DNA of 64,000 nucleotides from Sediminibacillus albus (GCF_900101125.1 NZ_FNFL01000006.1:124001-188000), one strand, 5' to 3'; positions 9,453-18,482 are shown, counted from the first letter of the stretch. Made by a program: numbers and translations. The notes: generated by a model from the sequence alone, not told the origin.

Positions 9453-11003
9453 TTAATAATTTTCCCAGGCATTCTCATACTTTTGAATTAAATGAGGATC
9501 AATAAGCGTGTTAGGCTTTAATTCTTTCGAATCTCCGTTTTTGTCAATAATGTGATTATCTTCATCCTTGCCGAACTCCGTCAGGCTCGGGAGCAAGCTT
9601 GTTGTAACAAAGCGAGTAGGGACTGAAACGGCTAAGCCTGATATGTTAATTGGTTCCCGACTCGCCATTACATAACCCCAATTCCCAAAACTTGGTACAT
9701 CCACATGCAGGTTTTCAACATGTAAGTTGGTAGAAGCCACTGTTTCAGAAATCGTCCAATAAACTTCACGAGCAAAAACAGGACTGGTTGCTTGTACCAT
9801 CATTGCTCCATCAACGGACAAATGGTTTCTTGCCAGAGAGTAAAATTCTTTCGTATATAGTTTATTTAGACTTTCATCATTCGGGTCGGGTAGATCGATT
9901 AGGATAACATCAAACCAACGGTTCGTTTCCTCCAAATACTTAAAGGCATCCTGATGAATGATCTTCATTTTTTCATTTTCCAAGGAACCCTTGTTAAGTT
10001 TTAACAGGTGTGGATTGGTATTGGCCAATTTCACAACTGCCGGGTCGAGGTCAACTAAGGTTACCGTTTCCACATTATCATATTTCAATACTTCCTTGGC
10101 AGCAATACCGTCTCCTCCGCCGAGGATCAACACATTTTCCGGGTTTTCCGCCTGGCTCATCGCGGGATGCACCAATACTTCATGATACCGGTACTCATCT
10201 GTTGAACTTAATTGAAGTCCGCCATTTAGATACAACCGTGTATCCTGGCCATCTTTGGTTAGTATGATTTTTTGGTATTGGCTCTCCTCCATATGGATAA
10301 TAGGATCCTGATATAATTTTTGTTCAAAAGAGAAAGCCATTTCTTCTCCAAATAAAAAACCGATTATCAAAAACAACAGAATCACACAGCCAATTGCAAA
10401 GTGTATCGCCATTTTCGCTATTTCTTTCCTGAATAACCACAAAACTGTCAAAGCAACCAGCAGGTTGATACAGCCTACGAAAAAAGCACTTTTAACCATT
10501 CCTAATTCCGGACGCAGAAAAAAGACAAAAAGCAATCCGCCAATTAAACCACCTGCATAATCAGAAAACAATACTCTAGCCGTGCTTCGATTCAGTGTTA
10601 CGCCGATTTCATTCGCTTTACGGATAAGAATCGGCAGTTCCACCCCTGTTAATGCTCCTACAGTGAGTGTAATTAAATAGAGGAACAGTGCATCGGTGCC
10701 CTCTGGAGAAAAAGCAGTGATGCCAAACATCGCAAAACTGGAAAAACCCCCAATTAAGGCAACCATGAATTCAATGTACACAAAAGAAATCAGCAAATTC
10801 TTCATTACTTTTTCACTTAAGCTCGCGCCAATACCCATACCTGTCAAAAAGAAAGAGATGACTAACGTATATTGTTTTACTCCATCTCCTAATATGTAAG
10901 ACCCTAATGCGCCAAATAACACCTCGAAGATAATCCCGCAAATAGAAACTATTCCGGATGCCCAATAGATAAAATGACTTTGCCTTATAGATTGTTGGTC
11001 CAA
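9453..11003 (-). CDS. membrane-anchored spermidine synthase-like aminopropyltransferase
   Basis: A 516-residue protein with about seven membrane helices in residues 10-220 and a spermidine-synthase-type Rossmann domain in about 230-470. LILGGGDGIAAKEVLKY (near 287) and VTLVDLDPAVV fit the decarboxylated-SAM site, and DVILIDLPDPND (near 355) fits the catalytic aspartate loop. The product may be a polyamine made at the membrane. It is the last gene of the DUF4178-pspA-DUF4247-DUF350 cluster, but a hairpin at 11096-11127 separates it from DUF350. Start is TTG at 11003, nine bases after GGAG. No speD-like gene is seen in the window. Confidence 0.82.
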   Translation of the reverse strand: MDQQSIRQSHFIYWASGIVSICGIIFEVLFGALGSYILGDGVKQYTLVISFFLTGMGIGASLSEKVMKNLLISFVYIEFMVALIGGFSSFAMFGITAFSPEGTDALFLYLITLTVGALTGVELPILIRKANEIGVTLNRSTARVLFSDYAGGLIGGLLFVFFLRPELGMVKSAFFVGCINLLVALTVLWLFRKEIAKMAIHFAIGCVILLFLIIGFLFGEEMAFSFEQKLYQDPIIHMEESQYQKIILTKDGQDTRLYLNGGLQLSSTDEYRYHEVLVHPAMSQAENPENVLILGGGDGIAAKEVLKYDNVETVTLVDLDPAVVKLANTNPHLLKLNKGSLENEKMKIIHQDAFKYLEETNRWFDVILIDLPDPNDESLNKLYTKEFYSLARNHLSVDGAMMVQATSPVFAREVYWTISETVASTNLHVENLHVDVPSFGNWGYVMASREPINISGLAVSVPTRFVTTSLLPSLTEFGKDEDNHIIDKNGDSKELKPNTLIDPHLIQKYENAWENY

Positions 11004-11095
11004 ATTTGTTCACTCCGTCTATCAAATCAACCATTACTTCTGTAATGATTATTCTTACTAATTAATTCCGTAACCCAATGCATCCTAATAAAATC

Positions 11096-11127
11096 AGGCC
11101 TGACTCAGCTATCTTAAAGTCAGGCCT
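11096..11127 (-). terminator. hairpin between DUF350 gene and the aminopropyltransferase
   Basis: Perfect arms AGGCCTGACT and AGTCAGGCCT, followed by GATTTTATT on the minus strand. It could end or attenuate transcription inside the cluster. Confidence 0.65.
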
Positions 11128-11136
11128 CTTGATAAA

Positions 11137-11532
11137 TTATGTAATGGACGCACCGATGACAAATGCTAACCCTATGGAAACAGCCATGGAAACAATACCA
11201 ACAGCTACATTATTTTCTTTTATCTTAGCCTCGACGGAAAATTTCCTTGTCAAAGCTTCAAATAGAAGATAAGCAATCATCTGTAAGACAACTCCGTAAG
11301 CTCCCCAAATAACTGTCTCCCAAATACTGATGCTGTTATAGATAGCAAAAGCTAAAACAATACATATCCCTATGATTTTACCTGAAACTGATAGAGCAAC
11401 TGCAGTGTTGCCGGTTGCAATTTCCTCCCAATCCTTGTACTTTCTTGTCAACATTTCAAAGATTATCAGTCCGACCAGGACCACAAGGATAGCAATAATA
11501 AAATAAATCAATGTAGAAATAAATGGTTCCAT
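11137..11532 (-). CDS. DUF350 membrane protein
   Basis: A 131-residue protein with four membrane segments (about 6-28, 48-66, 72-92 and 106-130), the usual layout of DUF350. The function is unknown. A GAGGAGGT ribosome-binding site precedes ATG 11532. It follows the DUF4247 lipoprotein by about 20 bp, so it is in the same transcription unit. DUF350 proteins often occur beside PspA-family and polyamine-related genes, which suggests a role in envelope maintenance. Confidence 0.8.
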   Translation of the reverse strand: MEPFISTLIYFIIAILVVLVGLIIFEMLTRKYKDWEEIATGNTAVALSVSGKIIGICIVLAFAIYNSISIWETVIWGAYGVVLQMIAYLLFEALTRKFSVEAKIKENNVAVGIVSMAVSIGLAFVIGASIT

Positions 11533-11551
11533 TCGATAATACCTCCTCTAA

Positions 11552-12208
11552 TTATTTTCCAGAACTTGACCCGCCGCCCCTGTATGATGACATTCCCCTG
11601 TTTGTATTGAGGCCACCGCGGTTTTGTGTGGTGTAGCCGCCATAACAGCTGCTGTTTTTGCACTGATCCATCCGGGATCTTTCCCAGCTGCTAGTGCCCA
11701 GCATCCTGTTGATAAGTAGAAATGTAAAAAATCCATTTAAGTAGTTGGGGGAATAATTACTCCTCACAAATTGATCTGAAGCAACTTCGATCAACAAAAC
11801 TTCATTATCCTCTTCACTTGTTTTAAAAGTAACGAAATGATTAGGATAGATTAACATTTGCTGGTTATCTTTCACTTCACTTTTCTCATCAGGGGAGTTT
11901 ATTTCGGTTATGAGGGACACCAGTTCTTCCCTGGTAAATTGCCTGGTAGCATATACATTGGCATTCCCATCATCACCTGATACGACATCCAAAAGATGAA
12001 AGTTATTAGAAATAAGTGCTTCTATTTCCGTGTCAGAAGCCGATTCCAGCTTTTCTCTTAATTCTGATTGGCTGGGTTCATCTGGAATTTCGTCGACCGA
12101 TACGGATGGTTTTTCTTCTGAGCCAGATAACTGTGAGTTGCTGAGCGGACCGCATGATGCCAGAATCAATATTAAAGATAGCATGCTCACTCCTAAGATT
12201 TTAGGCAT
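11552..12208 (-). CDS. DUF4247 lipoprotein
   Basis: A 218-residue predicted lipoprotein. Its signal peptide MPKILGVSMLSLILILASC ends in a lipobox (LASC), so it is probably anchored on the outer face of the membrane. A Glu/Ser-rich linker follows; the C-terminal 45 residues are Gly/Ser/Tyr-rich. I start at ATG 12208, after AAAGGAGGT, rather than at 12286, which would bury the signal peptide and overlap a hairpin. It is the middle gene of the pspA cluster. Biochemical function is unknown. Confidence 0.78.
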   Translation of the reverse strand: MPKILGVSMLSLILILASCGPLSNSQLSGSEEKPSVSVDEIPDEPSQSELREKLESASDTEIEALISNNFHLLDVVSGDDGNANVYATRQFTREELVSLITEINSPDEKSEVKDNQQMLIYPNHFVTFKTSEEDNEVLLIEVASDQFVRSNYSPNYLNGFFTFLLINRMLGTSSWERSRMDQCKNSSCYGGYTTQNRGGLNTNRGMSSYRGGGSSSGK

Positions 12209-12251
12209 ATTAAAAGTCAGACCTCCTTTCGGTATTCTTGTTGAAAATAAA

Positions 12252-12284
12252 GAACCCTTGCAACCTAGCCGGGTACAAGGGTTC
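12252..12284 (-). terminator. hairpin between pspA and the DUF4247 gene
   Basis: Arms GAACCCTTG and CAAGGGTTC, with TTTATTTT following on the minus strand. It lies in the gap after pspA and may attenuate the downstream genes. A second short inverted repeat (CCATCCGT/ACGGATGG) lies at about 12293-12326. Confidence 0.6.
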
Positions 12285-12336
12285 AACCATTTCCATCCGT
12301 CTCTTATCCTAATACTTACGGATGGTTACTGGTTTG

Positions 12337-13005
12337 TTATTCCTTGCCAAGCTTTTTTTTCAATGCCGATAATTCATCATCGACATCATCTTTTTCTAAA
12401 CTTTCAAATTCATCATCCAAGGACTTGCTTTCTGTTGAAAGATCGTCGCTCGTATCTGCCTCCGCTTCAAATTGCAAGACTTTTTCTTCCATCCTTTCAA
12501 ATCCGCGTTTCGAATCATCACTTCCGATAGAAGACATTGTCCTGTTCATTTTTGTTCTTGTTTTGGCAGATTCTGCACGAGCTTTTAGCGAGTCTTTCTT
12601 CAGCTTCATTTGCTGATATTCTTTCTTCATTTCATCAAGTTTTTCACGAAGCACTTCTGAGTCTGCCTTCGCTCTTTCCCAAGATTCTTTAAGTGAATCA
12701 GCCTGCTGCTGCTGGTCTTTTTTGTCTTTTAAAGCACGTCTTGCTAAATCTTCATTTCCTGCCTCGATAGCTTTTTCTGCCTGTGCTTGTCTTTTGTCTA
12801 CTAATGCTTGTGCATCATTATATTTACGATTCAACATTTTTTCATTGGCTATTTGTTTGGCAACAGAGCCTTCTACTTCTCTAATGTCAGACTCCATATC
12901 TCTCATAAATTGCTCCAGCATTTTGACTGGGTCTTCTGCTTTATCCAACATAGCATTTAGTTCTGAATTTACTAGTGTACTTACACGTTTAAACATTTTG
13001 AACAT
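12337..13005 (-). CDS. PspA/IM30 family envelope-stress protein
   Basis: A 222-residue PspA/IM30 protein. It starts MFKMFKRVSTLVNSELNAML, an amphipathic N-terminal helix typical of membrane binding, followed by almost continuous coiled coil (30-190) and an acidic C-terminus. PspA proteins form membrane-remodelling ESCRT-III-like assemblies that protect the membrane. The start is ATG 13005 after AAGGAGG, not the upstream in-frame ATG at 13074, which lies inside the DUF4178 gene. Its partners here differ from the LiaIH set of B. subtilis. Confidence 0.92.
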   Translation of the reverse strand: MFKMFKRVSTLVNSELNAMLDKAEDPVKMLEQFMRDMESDIREVEGSVAKQIANEKMLNRKYNDAQALVDKRQAQAEKAIEAGNEDLARRALKDKKDQQQQADSLKESWERAKADSEVLREKLDEMKKEYQQMKLKKDSLKARAESAKTRTKMNRTMSSIGSDDSKRGFERMEEKVLQFEAEADTSDDLSTESKSLDDEFESLEKDDVDDELSALKKKLGKE

Positions 13006-13021
13006 AAAAAATTCCTCCTTA

Positions 13022-13531
13022 TTATATCGAACCTGCAATAATTTTAATTTCATAGGGCTCAATTGCATAGCCAAAGCTCGCCTCTATCTCGCTTCCCCAT
13101 TCTTCCAAGCTGATAAAATGTTCTTCTGCTTCATCATAATACTCTGCATAAGTTATCTGCCTGCCATTTATATTTTTGCTTCTGCCTTCTCCGACTACCC
13201 TTGCTTCCCCAGTTTCATCAAGATAATAAATATTGTCCTGATAAGTCAGCTGTTTTGGAAAAGGCTGATTTACCGGAAGGTTGATTGTCTGGTAGATACC
13301 AAGCTCCAGCTCGTCGTCCATTTCTGCAGACAACCATATAATATTCTTGCCTTCCAACAGTTGATAACCAAACCATTCGTATGAATCTTGCCGATAAATT
13401 ATTTTGCCGACAACTTCATAATCAACCAATTCATAGGTAATAATATCACCAACTTCGATGGATAATGCTGAACGTTCTTTTATTGGTGGATTGCTTTCAT
13501 TCTTTTTAAAGAGTTTAGAGAACAGTCCCAC
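13022..13531 (-). CDS. DUF4178 domain protein
   Basis: A 169-residue acidic protein, mostly beta-strand, without a signal peptide or membrane helix. The first lysines (SKLFKKNES) are followed by a DUF4178-like core with EWFGYQLLEG and EAEEHFISLEEWGSEIE. GTG 13531 follows AGAGGTGAACAA. It is the first gene of the cluster and ends 16 bp before pspA. It may be a cytoplasmic partner of PspA; this rests only on context. Confidence 0.78.
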   Translation of the reverse strand: MGLFSKLFKKNESNPPIKERSALSIEVGDIITYELVDYEVVGKIIYRQDSYEWFGYQLLEGKNIIWLSAEMDDELELGIYQTINLPVNQPFPKQLTYQDNIYYLDETGEARVVGEGRSKNINGRQITYAEYYDEAEEHFISLEEWGSEIEASFGYAIEPYEIKIIAGSI

Positions 13532-13746
13532 TTGTTCACCTCTGCTTTCCAGGATTAATCCTTATATATTATTTCATACGGAAAAACTTCCAGGAAGGTT
13601 TCATTATTTCAATTTTTATTCCTGCTTCATTTATGTTAACAAACTTTCCAACAAAAAAACATATTGGCGTTCGTTCCTGTATCGTTATCATTCGTAGGAC
13701 TTAGTTTGTTATACTAATCAACAGAAATAAGAAAGGTGGAAAATCA

Positions 13747-14841
13747 ATGGATAGATTACAGTCAGTCATCAATCAACTCAAAGAGAATAACTATGAGAGT
13801 GCACTAGTTACTTCCCAAGCAAATGTGTACTATTTAAGTAACCACTATACGGATCCTCATGAGCGGCTTATCGCTATTTATGTAGACACTGCCGGCAACC
13901 CTCTGTTTATTCTGCCTGAGATGGAAAAAGAAGATGCATTAGCAGCAGGATGGAAGGGTGACATTCTAACGTATAAAGACCAGGATAACCCTTGGGTGCT
14001 TTTCCAGAACCATTTGAAAGACAGGGGAAGCTCACCTGATACAATAGCTATTGAAAAAGAGGATTTTTCAGTAGCAAGGCTGGAACAATTAAAACAGGCA
14101 GTAAGCGGTGCACAGATAACTGATGCTACCTCCATTCTTGCAAGCCTGCGGGTTATTAAAGACAAGAAAGAATATACGATTTTAAAGCAAGCAGCCGATT
14201 TAGCAGACTTTGGTGTAAAAACCGGTGTAGAAGCTATTAAAGCAGGAATCACTGAAATGGAAATACTAGCCAAAATTGAATATGAACTCAAGAAGCAAGG
14301 TGTAAGAGAAATGTCCTTTTCTACAATGGTTTTATCTGGAAAGAAAACAGCATCTCCACATGGTACTCCTGGCCAGGATAAAATAGAACCAGGTGACTTA
14401 GTCTTGTTTGATCTTGGAGTGGTCTTCGAAGGCTATTGTTCCGATATCACTAGAACCGTGGCCTATAAAAATATTGGAGCAGACCAGGAAAAAATTTATC
14501 AAACAGTATTAGCTGCCCAGGAAAAGGCTATTCAAGAAGCGCAAATCGGAAATGCTGCAGGAAAAATGGATCAGTCTGCACGAGAGCATATTGCCAGCCA
14601 AGGGTATGGACAGTATTTCACACACCGCATCGGCCATGGAATAGGAGTAGATGTCCACGAATATCCTTCGTTAACCTCGGAAAATGACTTATCATTGCAA
14701 GAGGGGATGAGCTTTACCATTGAACCTGGTATTTACGTGCCGAATGTTGGCGGAGTCCGAATCGAAGACGAACTATTTATGACGAAAAAAGGACCAGAAC
14801 TCCTGACCAATTTCCCTAAAACACTACAAATAATTGATTGA
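13747..14841 (+). CDS. Xaa-Pro dipeptidase-like metallopeptidase (M24B)
   Basis: A 364-residue peptidase that should cleave X-Pro dipeptides. An N-terminal creatinase-like domain (1-125) precedes the pita-bread catalytic domain. The dinuclear metal ligands are visible: LFDLGVVFEGYCSDITRT (both aspartates), HRIGHGIGVDVHE (histidine), TIEPGIY (glutamate) and VRIEDE (glutamate). ATG 13747 follows AAAGGTGG. The family resembles B. subtilis YkvY. A decayed insertion element follows it, and ald is convergent. Confidence 0.9.
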   Translation: MDRLQSVINQLKENNYESALVTSQANVYYLSNHYTDPHERLIAIYVDTAGNPLFILPEMEKEDALAAGWKGDILTYKDQDNPWVLFQNHLKDRGSSPDTIAIEKEDFSVARLEQLKQAVSGAQITDATSILASLRVIKDKKEYTILKQAADLADFGVKTGVEAIKAGITEMEILAKIEYELKKQGVREMSFSTMVLSGKKTASPHGTPGQDKIEPGDLVLFDLGVVFEGYCSDITRTVAYKNIGADQEKIYQTVLAAQEKAIQEAQIGNAAGKMDQSAREHIASQGYGQYFTHRIGHGIGVDVHEYPSLTSENDLSLQEGMSFTIEPGIYVPNVGGVRIEDELFMTKKGPELLTNFPKTLQIID

Positions 14842-14917
14842 TGATGAAAGAAAAGCGGAAGCGCCTGATCAGCGTCGCTGGAACTGGATTGCCCCGCAGG
14901 AAGGAAACACAGTGCGA
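14842..14917 (+). repeat. dispersed intergenic repeat flank
   Basis: GAAAAGCGGAAGCGCCTGAT at 14849-14868 and the following bases do not match the element copy at 43.7 kb. Similar sequence (GCAGCGCCTAGCGTC...GAACT) reappears at about 15359-15383 on the other side of the element. These look like two partial repeats of a common Bacillaceae intergenic family, with the decayed element between them. Confidence 0.4.
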
Positions 14918-15327
14918 CATCTGTCGATTCCACGAATCGCTTGTCGGTGGATGCTTGCCGCGGGCACGGCCTCAGCTAACTTGGTCAAGAAGACCACTTG
15001 ACCAAGTGGATCTTCGGCTCGTGCTGTTCCCGCAGGCGTCACCAACGAACGCCCCTTGTGGAATCAACAGAGGTCAATCTTAAAGAGTGATTTTACATAG
15101 ACACGGATATGAGGTCGTCTCATCTGTGGGCCTCGAAGGCATACGTATTCAAGGTGCTATGGCTATTTTTACAGCAAATATGATACGAATCGTTAAACAA
15201 ATGAATGAATAGAGGGAACAAACCTCTTGAAATTAGACGAAAAGCGGTCTGTATGGAAATTAAATCCCACACAGACCGCTTTTTTAAAATTCTAACTATC
15301 ATTGAGCTTCAGTTTTTCAGTCTCTTA
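14915..15327 (+). mobile_element. decayed insertion element remnant, copy 1
   Basis: About 410 bp that match the reverse complement of 43723-44130. Shared features, in order, are: a GCTTGTCGG to CACGGCCTCA block, a hairpin ACTTGGTCAA/TTGACCAAGT at 14980-15008, a CAGAGG-rich block, a short transposase-like C-terminus (15095-15208), a hairpin AGCGGTCTGT/ACAGACCGCT at 15243-15285, and the terminal TTTTCAGTCTCTT at 15314-15326. Its left end is lost. It lies between the dipeptidase gene and ald. Confidence 0.75.
15095..15211 (+). pseudogene. transposase C-terminal remnant
   Basis: About 39 codons open to a TAG at 15209. The reading ends in VGLEGIRIQGAMAIFTAN followed by MIRIVKQMNE. Basic aromatic tails of this kind occur at the C-terminus of DDE transposases such as the IS1182 type; I cannot confirm the family by eye. 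The same frame appears degenerated in copy 2 (about 43855-43960, minus strand). No start codon or upstream domain survives. Confidence 0.4.
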
Positions 15328-15466
15328 GGCCGCCCTGCGCTCTTTTTCTATGTCCTGCTGCAGCGCCTAGCGTCTAGTGAACTTCCTGCACCTTCGTCCG
15401 ATAAGTCAACATCATCGCTGTAAAAAGGACTTTTCTTTTCAATCTTTCAATAAACCTTTCATCCAT

Positions 15467-16594
15467 TCAATCTGTTGCTCTTTCTAAAAGATCTTGAACT
15501 TCTGCGTATTCAAGTTGGTGTGCCTCAGCAACAGCTTGGTATGTCAGATAACCATCTAATGTATTTATTCCTTTTCTAAGAGCTGCATTTTCTTTGCACG
15601 CTTGACGATATCCCTTGTTTGCCAATTGTAATGCATATGGCACAGTGACATTCGTCAGGCCTATTGTCGATGTGCGGGGGACAGCCCCTGGCATGTTTGC
15701 TACCGCATAGTGCAATACACCATGCCTATTGTATGTAGGGTTGTCGTGCGTAGTAATCCGATCGGTGGTTTCAAATATTCCTCCCTGATCGATTGCGACA
15801 TCGACAATGACAGATCCTTCTTTCATAGCTTGTACCATTTGTTCTGTTACAAGTTTAGGGGCTTTGGCTCCCGGTATAAGGACAGCACCAATCACTAGGT
15901 CTGATTCCTGCAAAGCTTCCTCAATATTTAAAGGGTTAGACATCAATGTATTAATCGAGGACCCAAAAATATCATCAAGCTGGCGCATACGGTCAGGATT
16001 TAAATCCATAATTGTCACATCAGCACCTAATCCCATCGCGATCTTAGCTGCGTTCGTGCCAACTACGCCACCTCCAATAATCGTCACTTTGCCTCTTCTA
16101 ACGCCGGGAATACCCGATAGCAGCACACCTTTACCGCCTTTTGGCTTTTCTAAAAATTGTGCACCGATCTGCGAAGCCATTCTGCCGGCTACTTCACTCA
16201 TAGGGGTTAGCAAAGGCAGAGAACCATTAGATAACTGAACGGTTTCGTAGGCAATGGCTACGACCTTTTTATCAATCAATGCCTTCGTTAACTCCGGCTC
16301 AGGGGCCAAATGTAAATATGTAAATAAAATCAATCCTTCATAAAAATAGCCATATTCACCAGGAAGCGGCTCTTTTACTTTCATTACCATTTCCTGTTTC
16401 CACGCGTCGGCTGCTGTTTCGACAATTATCGCGCCTGCTTTTTTATATTGCTCGTCCGTAAAGCCTGAGCCTTCACCTGCTGTTGTTTCAACAAACACAG
16501 TATGCCCGGCATTCTGCAGAGTAATTACTCCTGCTGGTGTCATCGCTACACGATTTTCATTGTTCTTGATTTCTCTTGGTATACCTATATTCAT
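15467..16594 (-). CDS. ald: alanine dehydrogenase
   Basis: A 375-residue NAD-dependent enzyme that interconverts alanine and pyruvate plus ammonia; it is needed to use alanine and for efficient sporulation in B. subtilis. [20 protein letters not shown] at the start holds the substrate-binding arginine, KVKEPLP (near 75) the catalytic lysine, LHLAPE the histidine, and [15 protein letters not shown] (near 172) the NAD site. I start at ATG 16594 after GGAGGGG, not at 16630. It is convergent with the Pro-dipeptidase gene. Confidence 0.96.
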   Translation of the reverse strand: MNIGIPREIKNNENRVAMTPAGVITLQNAGHTVFVETTAGEGSGFTDEQYKKAGAIIVETAADAWKQEMVMKVKEPLPGEYGYFYEGLILFTYLHLAPEPELTKALIDKKVVAIAYETVQLSNGSLPLLTPMSEVAGRMASQIGAQFLEKPKGGKGVLLSGIPGVRRGKVTIIGGGVVGTNAAKIAMGLGADVTIMDLNPDRMRQLDDIFGSSINTLMSNPLNIEEALQESDLVIGAVLIPGAKAPKLVTEQMVQAMKEGSVIVDVAIDQGGIFETTDRITTHDNPTYNRHGVLHYAVANMPGAVPRTSTIGLTNVTVPYALQLANKGYRQACKENAALRKGINTLDGYLTYQAVAEAHQLEYAEVQDLLERATD

Positions 16595-16672
16595 CTTAAC
16601 CCCTCCAAAGTAGTCTTCTTCCTCCCTCACCCAGTTTGGGCTTCAGGAGGTCTATTTATGTATAAATATCAT

Positions 16673-17425
16673 TCAACGGTATCGATGAATGACGTCTAAC
16701 CCGCCTGTCACTTCAAATACTGATCCAGTAATCATATCTGAATCCTCTTCACAGAGAAACAAAATGGTTCTCGCGATGTCTTCTCCGGTGCCGGATCTGC
16801 CAATTGGAGTGTTGCTGTCCGGGACCGCTCTGCTTGCCTTTATTCCAGCCTCTTTCATTTCACCTGTTATGTTTCCCGGGCATACCATATTAGAAGTAAT
16901 ACCATATTCAGCCTCTTCGTATGCAAACGTTTTCGTTAAAGAAACCAGCCCTACTTTAGCTGCCGCAAAAGCGGAACGGTACAGCCATCCAGACGCAGAG
17001 TTAGCTCCCTGGAATCCATAGTTGATAACTCGTCCGAAGTTTTGGGCTCTCATCCCGGGAACAGTCAGCTGGAGTAGATGAAACACAGAATCTAAATTCC
17101 CTTTTATCATAGCATCCCATTCCGTTTGTGAATAGTCCATTAATTTCTTTCTTTCAAAAATATATGGCCCAGCGTTATTAATTAAGTAGTCAATCGTTCC
17201 GAATGTCTCATTTGCCTGATTTATTAACGCTTTCAATTGATTCTTTTTCAATACATCAGCTTGTACAATTAACAAATTATCACTGCCATACTTCTGTTGT
17301 AACTCACTTGCCTTTGTACTATCTTGCCGATAAGTAGCAGTTACTTGATGACCTGCTTGCAGAAATGCTTCTGTTACCTTCCTGCCTAACCCTTTTGTCC
17401 CTGCCGATATTAGTGCATGACCCAA
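16673..17425 (-). CDS. ytkK: short-chain dehydrogenase/reductase YtkK (FabG-like)
   Basis: A 250-residue SDR family protein. The nucleotide-binding TKGLGRKV lies at the N-terminus, NNAGPY near 85, and the catalytic Tyr-Lys pair at YRSAFAAAKVGL near 150. The Ser of the triad is less typical (GFQGANSASG). It resembles YtkK of B. subtilis, whose substrate is unknown. The start is taken as TTG 17425, seven bases after GGAGGT; the open frame runs further upstream without support. Confidence 0.78.
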   Translation of the reverse strand: MGHALISAGTKGLGRKVTEAFLQAGHQVTATYRQDSTKASELQQKYGSDNLLIVQADVLKKNQLKALINQANETFGTIDYLINNAGPYIFERKKLMDYSQTEWDAMIKGNLDSVFHLLQLTVPGMRAQNFGRVINYGFQGANSASGWLYRSAFAAAKVGLVSLTKTFAYEEAEYGITSNMVCPGNITGEMKEAGIKASRAVPDSNTPIGRSGTGEDIARTILFLCEEDSDMITGSVFEVTGGLDVIHRYR

Positions 17426-17577
17426 CACGAGCACCTCCACTACAAGATATCTTACAAAAAATCTCACTTTTATCCTACATTACCTTTTATTGAAATTCTA
17501 TTTAAATGAATCTAGGGAGAAATTCTTCTCCATGATATACTAAAAGAAAGTACCAATGAGTGAAAGGAGAATTTGCT

Positions 17578-18018
17578 ATGGAGTTTGAATATAAGCATAT
17601 CGTTGTCGCGGTTGATGGCTCTAAAGCTGCTGAGCTGGCATTTAACAAAGCGGTTAATATAGCTAAACGGAATGATGGCCAGCTAATTCTTTCTCACGTC
17701 ATTGACCATCGCACGTTTGCAACTGCAGAAGCCTATGATCGTTCGCTGGCTGAACGGTCGGAAGCCTATGCGAATGAATTACTGACAGGCTACCAGGAAA
17801 AAGCTGCAGCAGCCGGTGTAAAAGACATCAAAATAGACATAGAGTATGGTTCTCCTAAGATAAAAATCGCCAAGAATGTTGCCAAAGCTTATCAGGCAGA
17901 TTTGATTATTTGTGGCGCTACCGGGATGAATCCAGTCGAAAGATTTTTGATTGGCAGTGTTTCTGAAAGTATAACCCGCTATGCCTCCTGTGATGTACTT
18001 GTCGTTAGAAGTGAATAA
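17578..18018 (+). CDS. universal stress protein (UspA family)
   Basis: A 146-residue Usp. It has the typical VVAVDGS start and the ATP-binding G-2x-G-9x-G(S) motif, seen as GATGMNPVERFLIGSVSES near 120-138. ATG 17578 follows AAAGGAG; an in-frame upstream codon at 17560 overlaps that site and is rejected. A TATACT at about 17535 may be its -10. It lies near ackA, an association seen in other Bacillaceae. Role: stress or energy-state response, by family. Confidence 0.9.
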   Translation: MEFEYKHIVVAVDGSKAAELAFNKAVNIAKRNDGQLILSHVIDHRTFATAEAYDRSLAERSEAYANELLTGYQEKAAAAGVKDIKIDIEYGSPKIKIAKNVAKAYQADLIICGATGMNPVERFLIGSVSESITRYASCDVLVVRSE

Positions 18019-18022
18019 TAAA

Positions 18023-18056
18023 TAGCCTATCTCCTTATTAAATAAAGGGTAGGCTA
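18023..18056 (+). terminator. hairpin after the usp gene
   Basis: Arms TAGCCTA and TAGGCTA just downstream of the stop codon. There is no clear T-run, so termination is only likely. Confidence 0.4.
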
Positions 18057-18067
18057 AGAATCAGTTT

Positions 18068-18430
18068 CTATTGTTCTTGTGATTCTGCCATCCCTCGTTT
18101 TTGATAAAAACGCAGGGCGAACTCTCCCACTTTTTTAGGGATCTGGTAGTTAGCAGATGCGGCAACAGCCACTCCTACTATCGGGATTCGCTGTACCGCC
18201 TTTTTTTTAGACGATAGAATAAACAATGACTTTAACGCTTGTTTTAGAGGCTGATGAAGCCAAGAGTATTCGATCACTTCTACCTCACCTTGATATATAT
18301 ACTCTGATGCAAAAGAAGCTTCATCCAACAGCTTCTGCCATGCTTCGGCTTGAAATCGCCTTTGTTTGATTTCCTGAGCGATTGGTTTATCGCCTTCCGT
18401 GTTTACCCCTCTTCCAGTATTTTCTCTATC
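18068..18430 (-). pseudogene. EcsC-family C-terminal remnant
   Basis: An open frame of 120 codons whose end resembles the C-terminal third of EcsC proteins: a basic LSSKKKAVQRIPIVGVAVAAS stretch, then an alternating helix ending ALRFYQKRGMAES. EcsC proteins usually have more than 200 residues. No ATG or GTG exists in the frame; the only alternative start, TTG 18328, has no ribosome-binding site. An in-frame TAA lies just upstream of 18430. I read it as a gene that has lost its 5' two thirds. An intact short protein is possible. Confidence 0.5.
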
Positions 18431-18482
18431 TTACCATATTGATGCCTTTCAGGACCCTTCCAACAAATAAATCTCGATAAAA

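Noticed and set aside
14838-15083. 81-codon frame after the Pro-dipeptidase gene
   Set aside because: It lies in repeat sequence shared with 44.0-44.1 kb, where the counterpart is on the other strand; no start signal or domain supports it.
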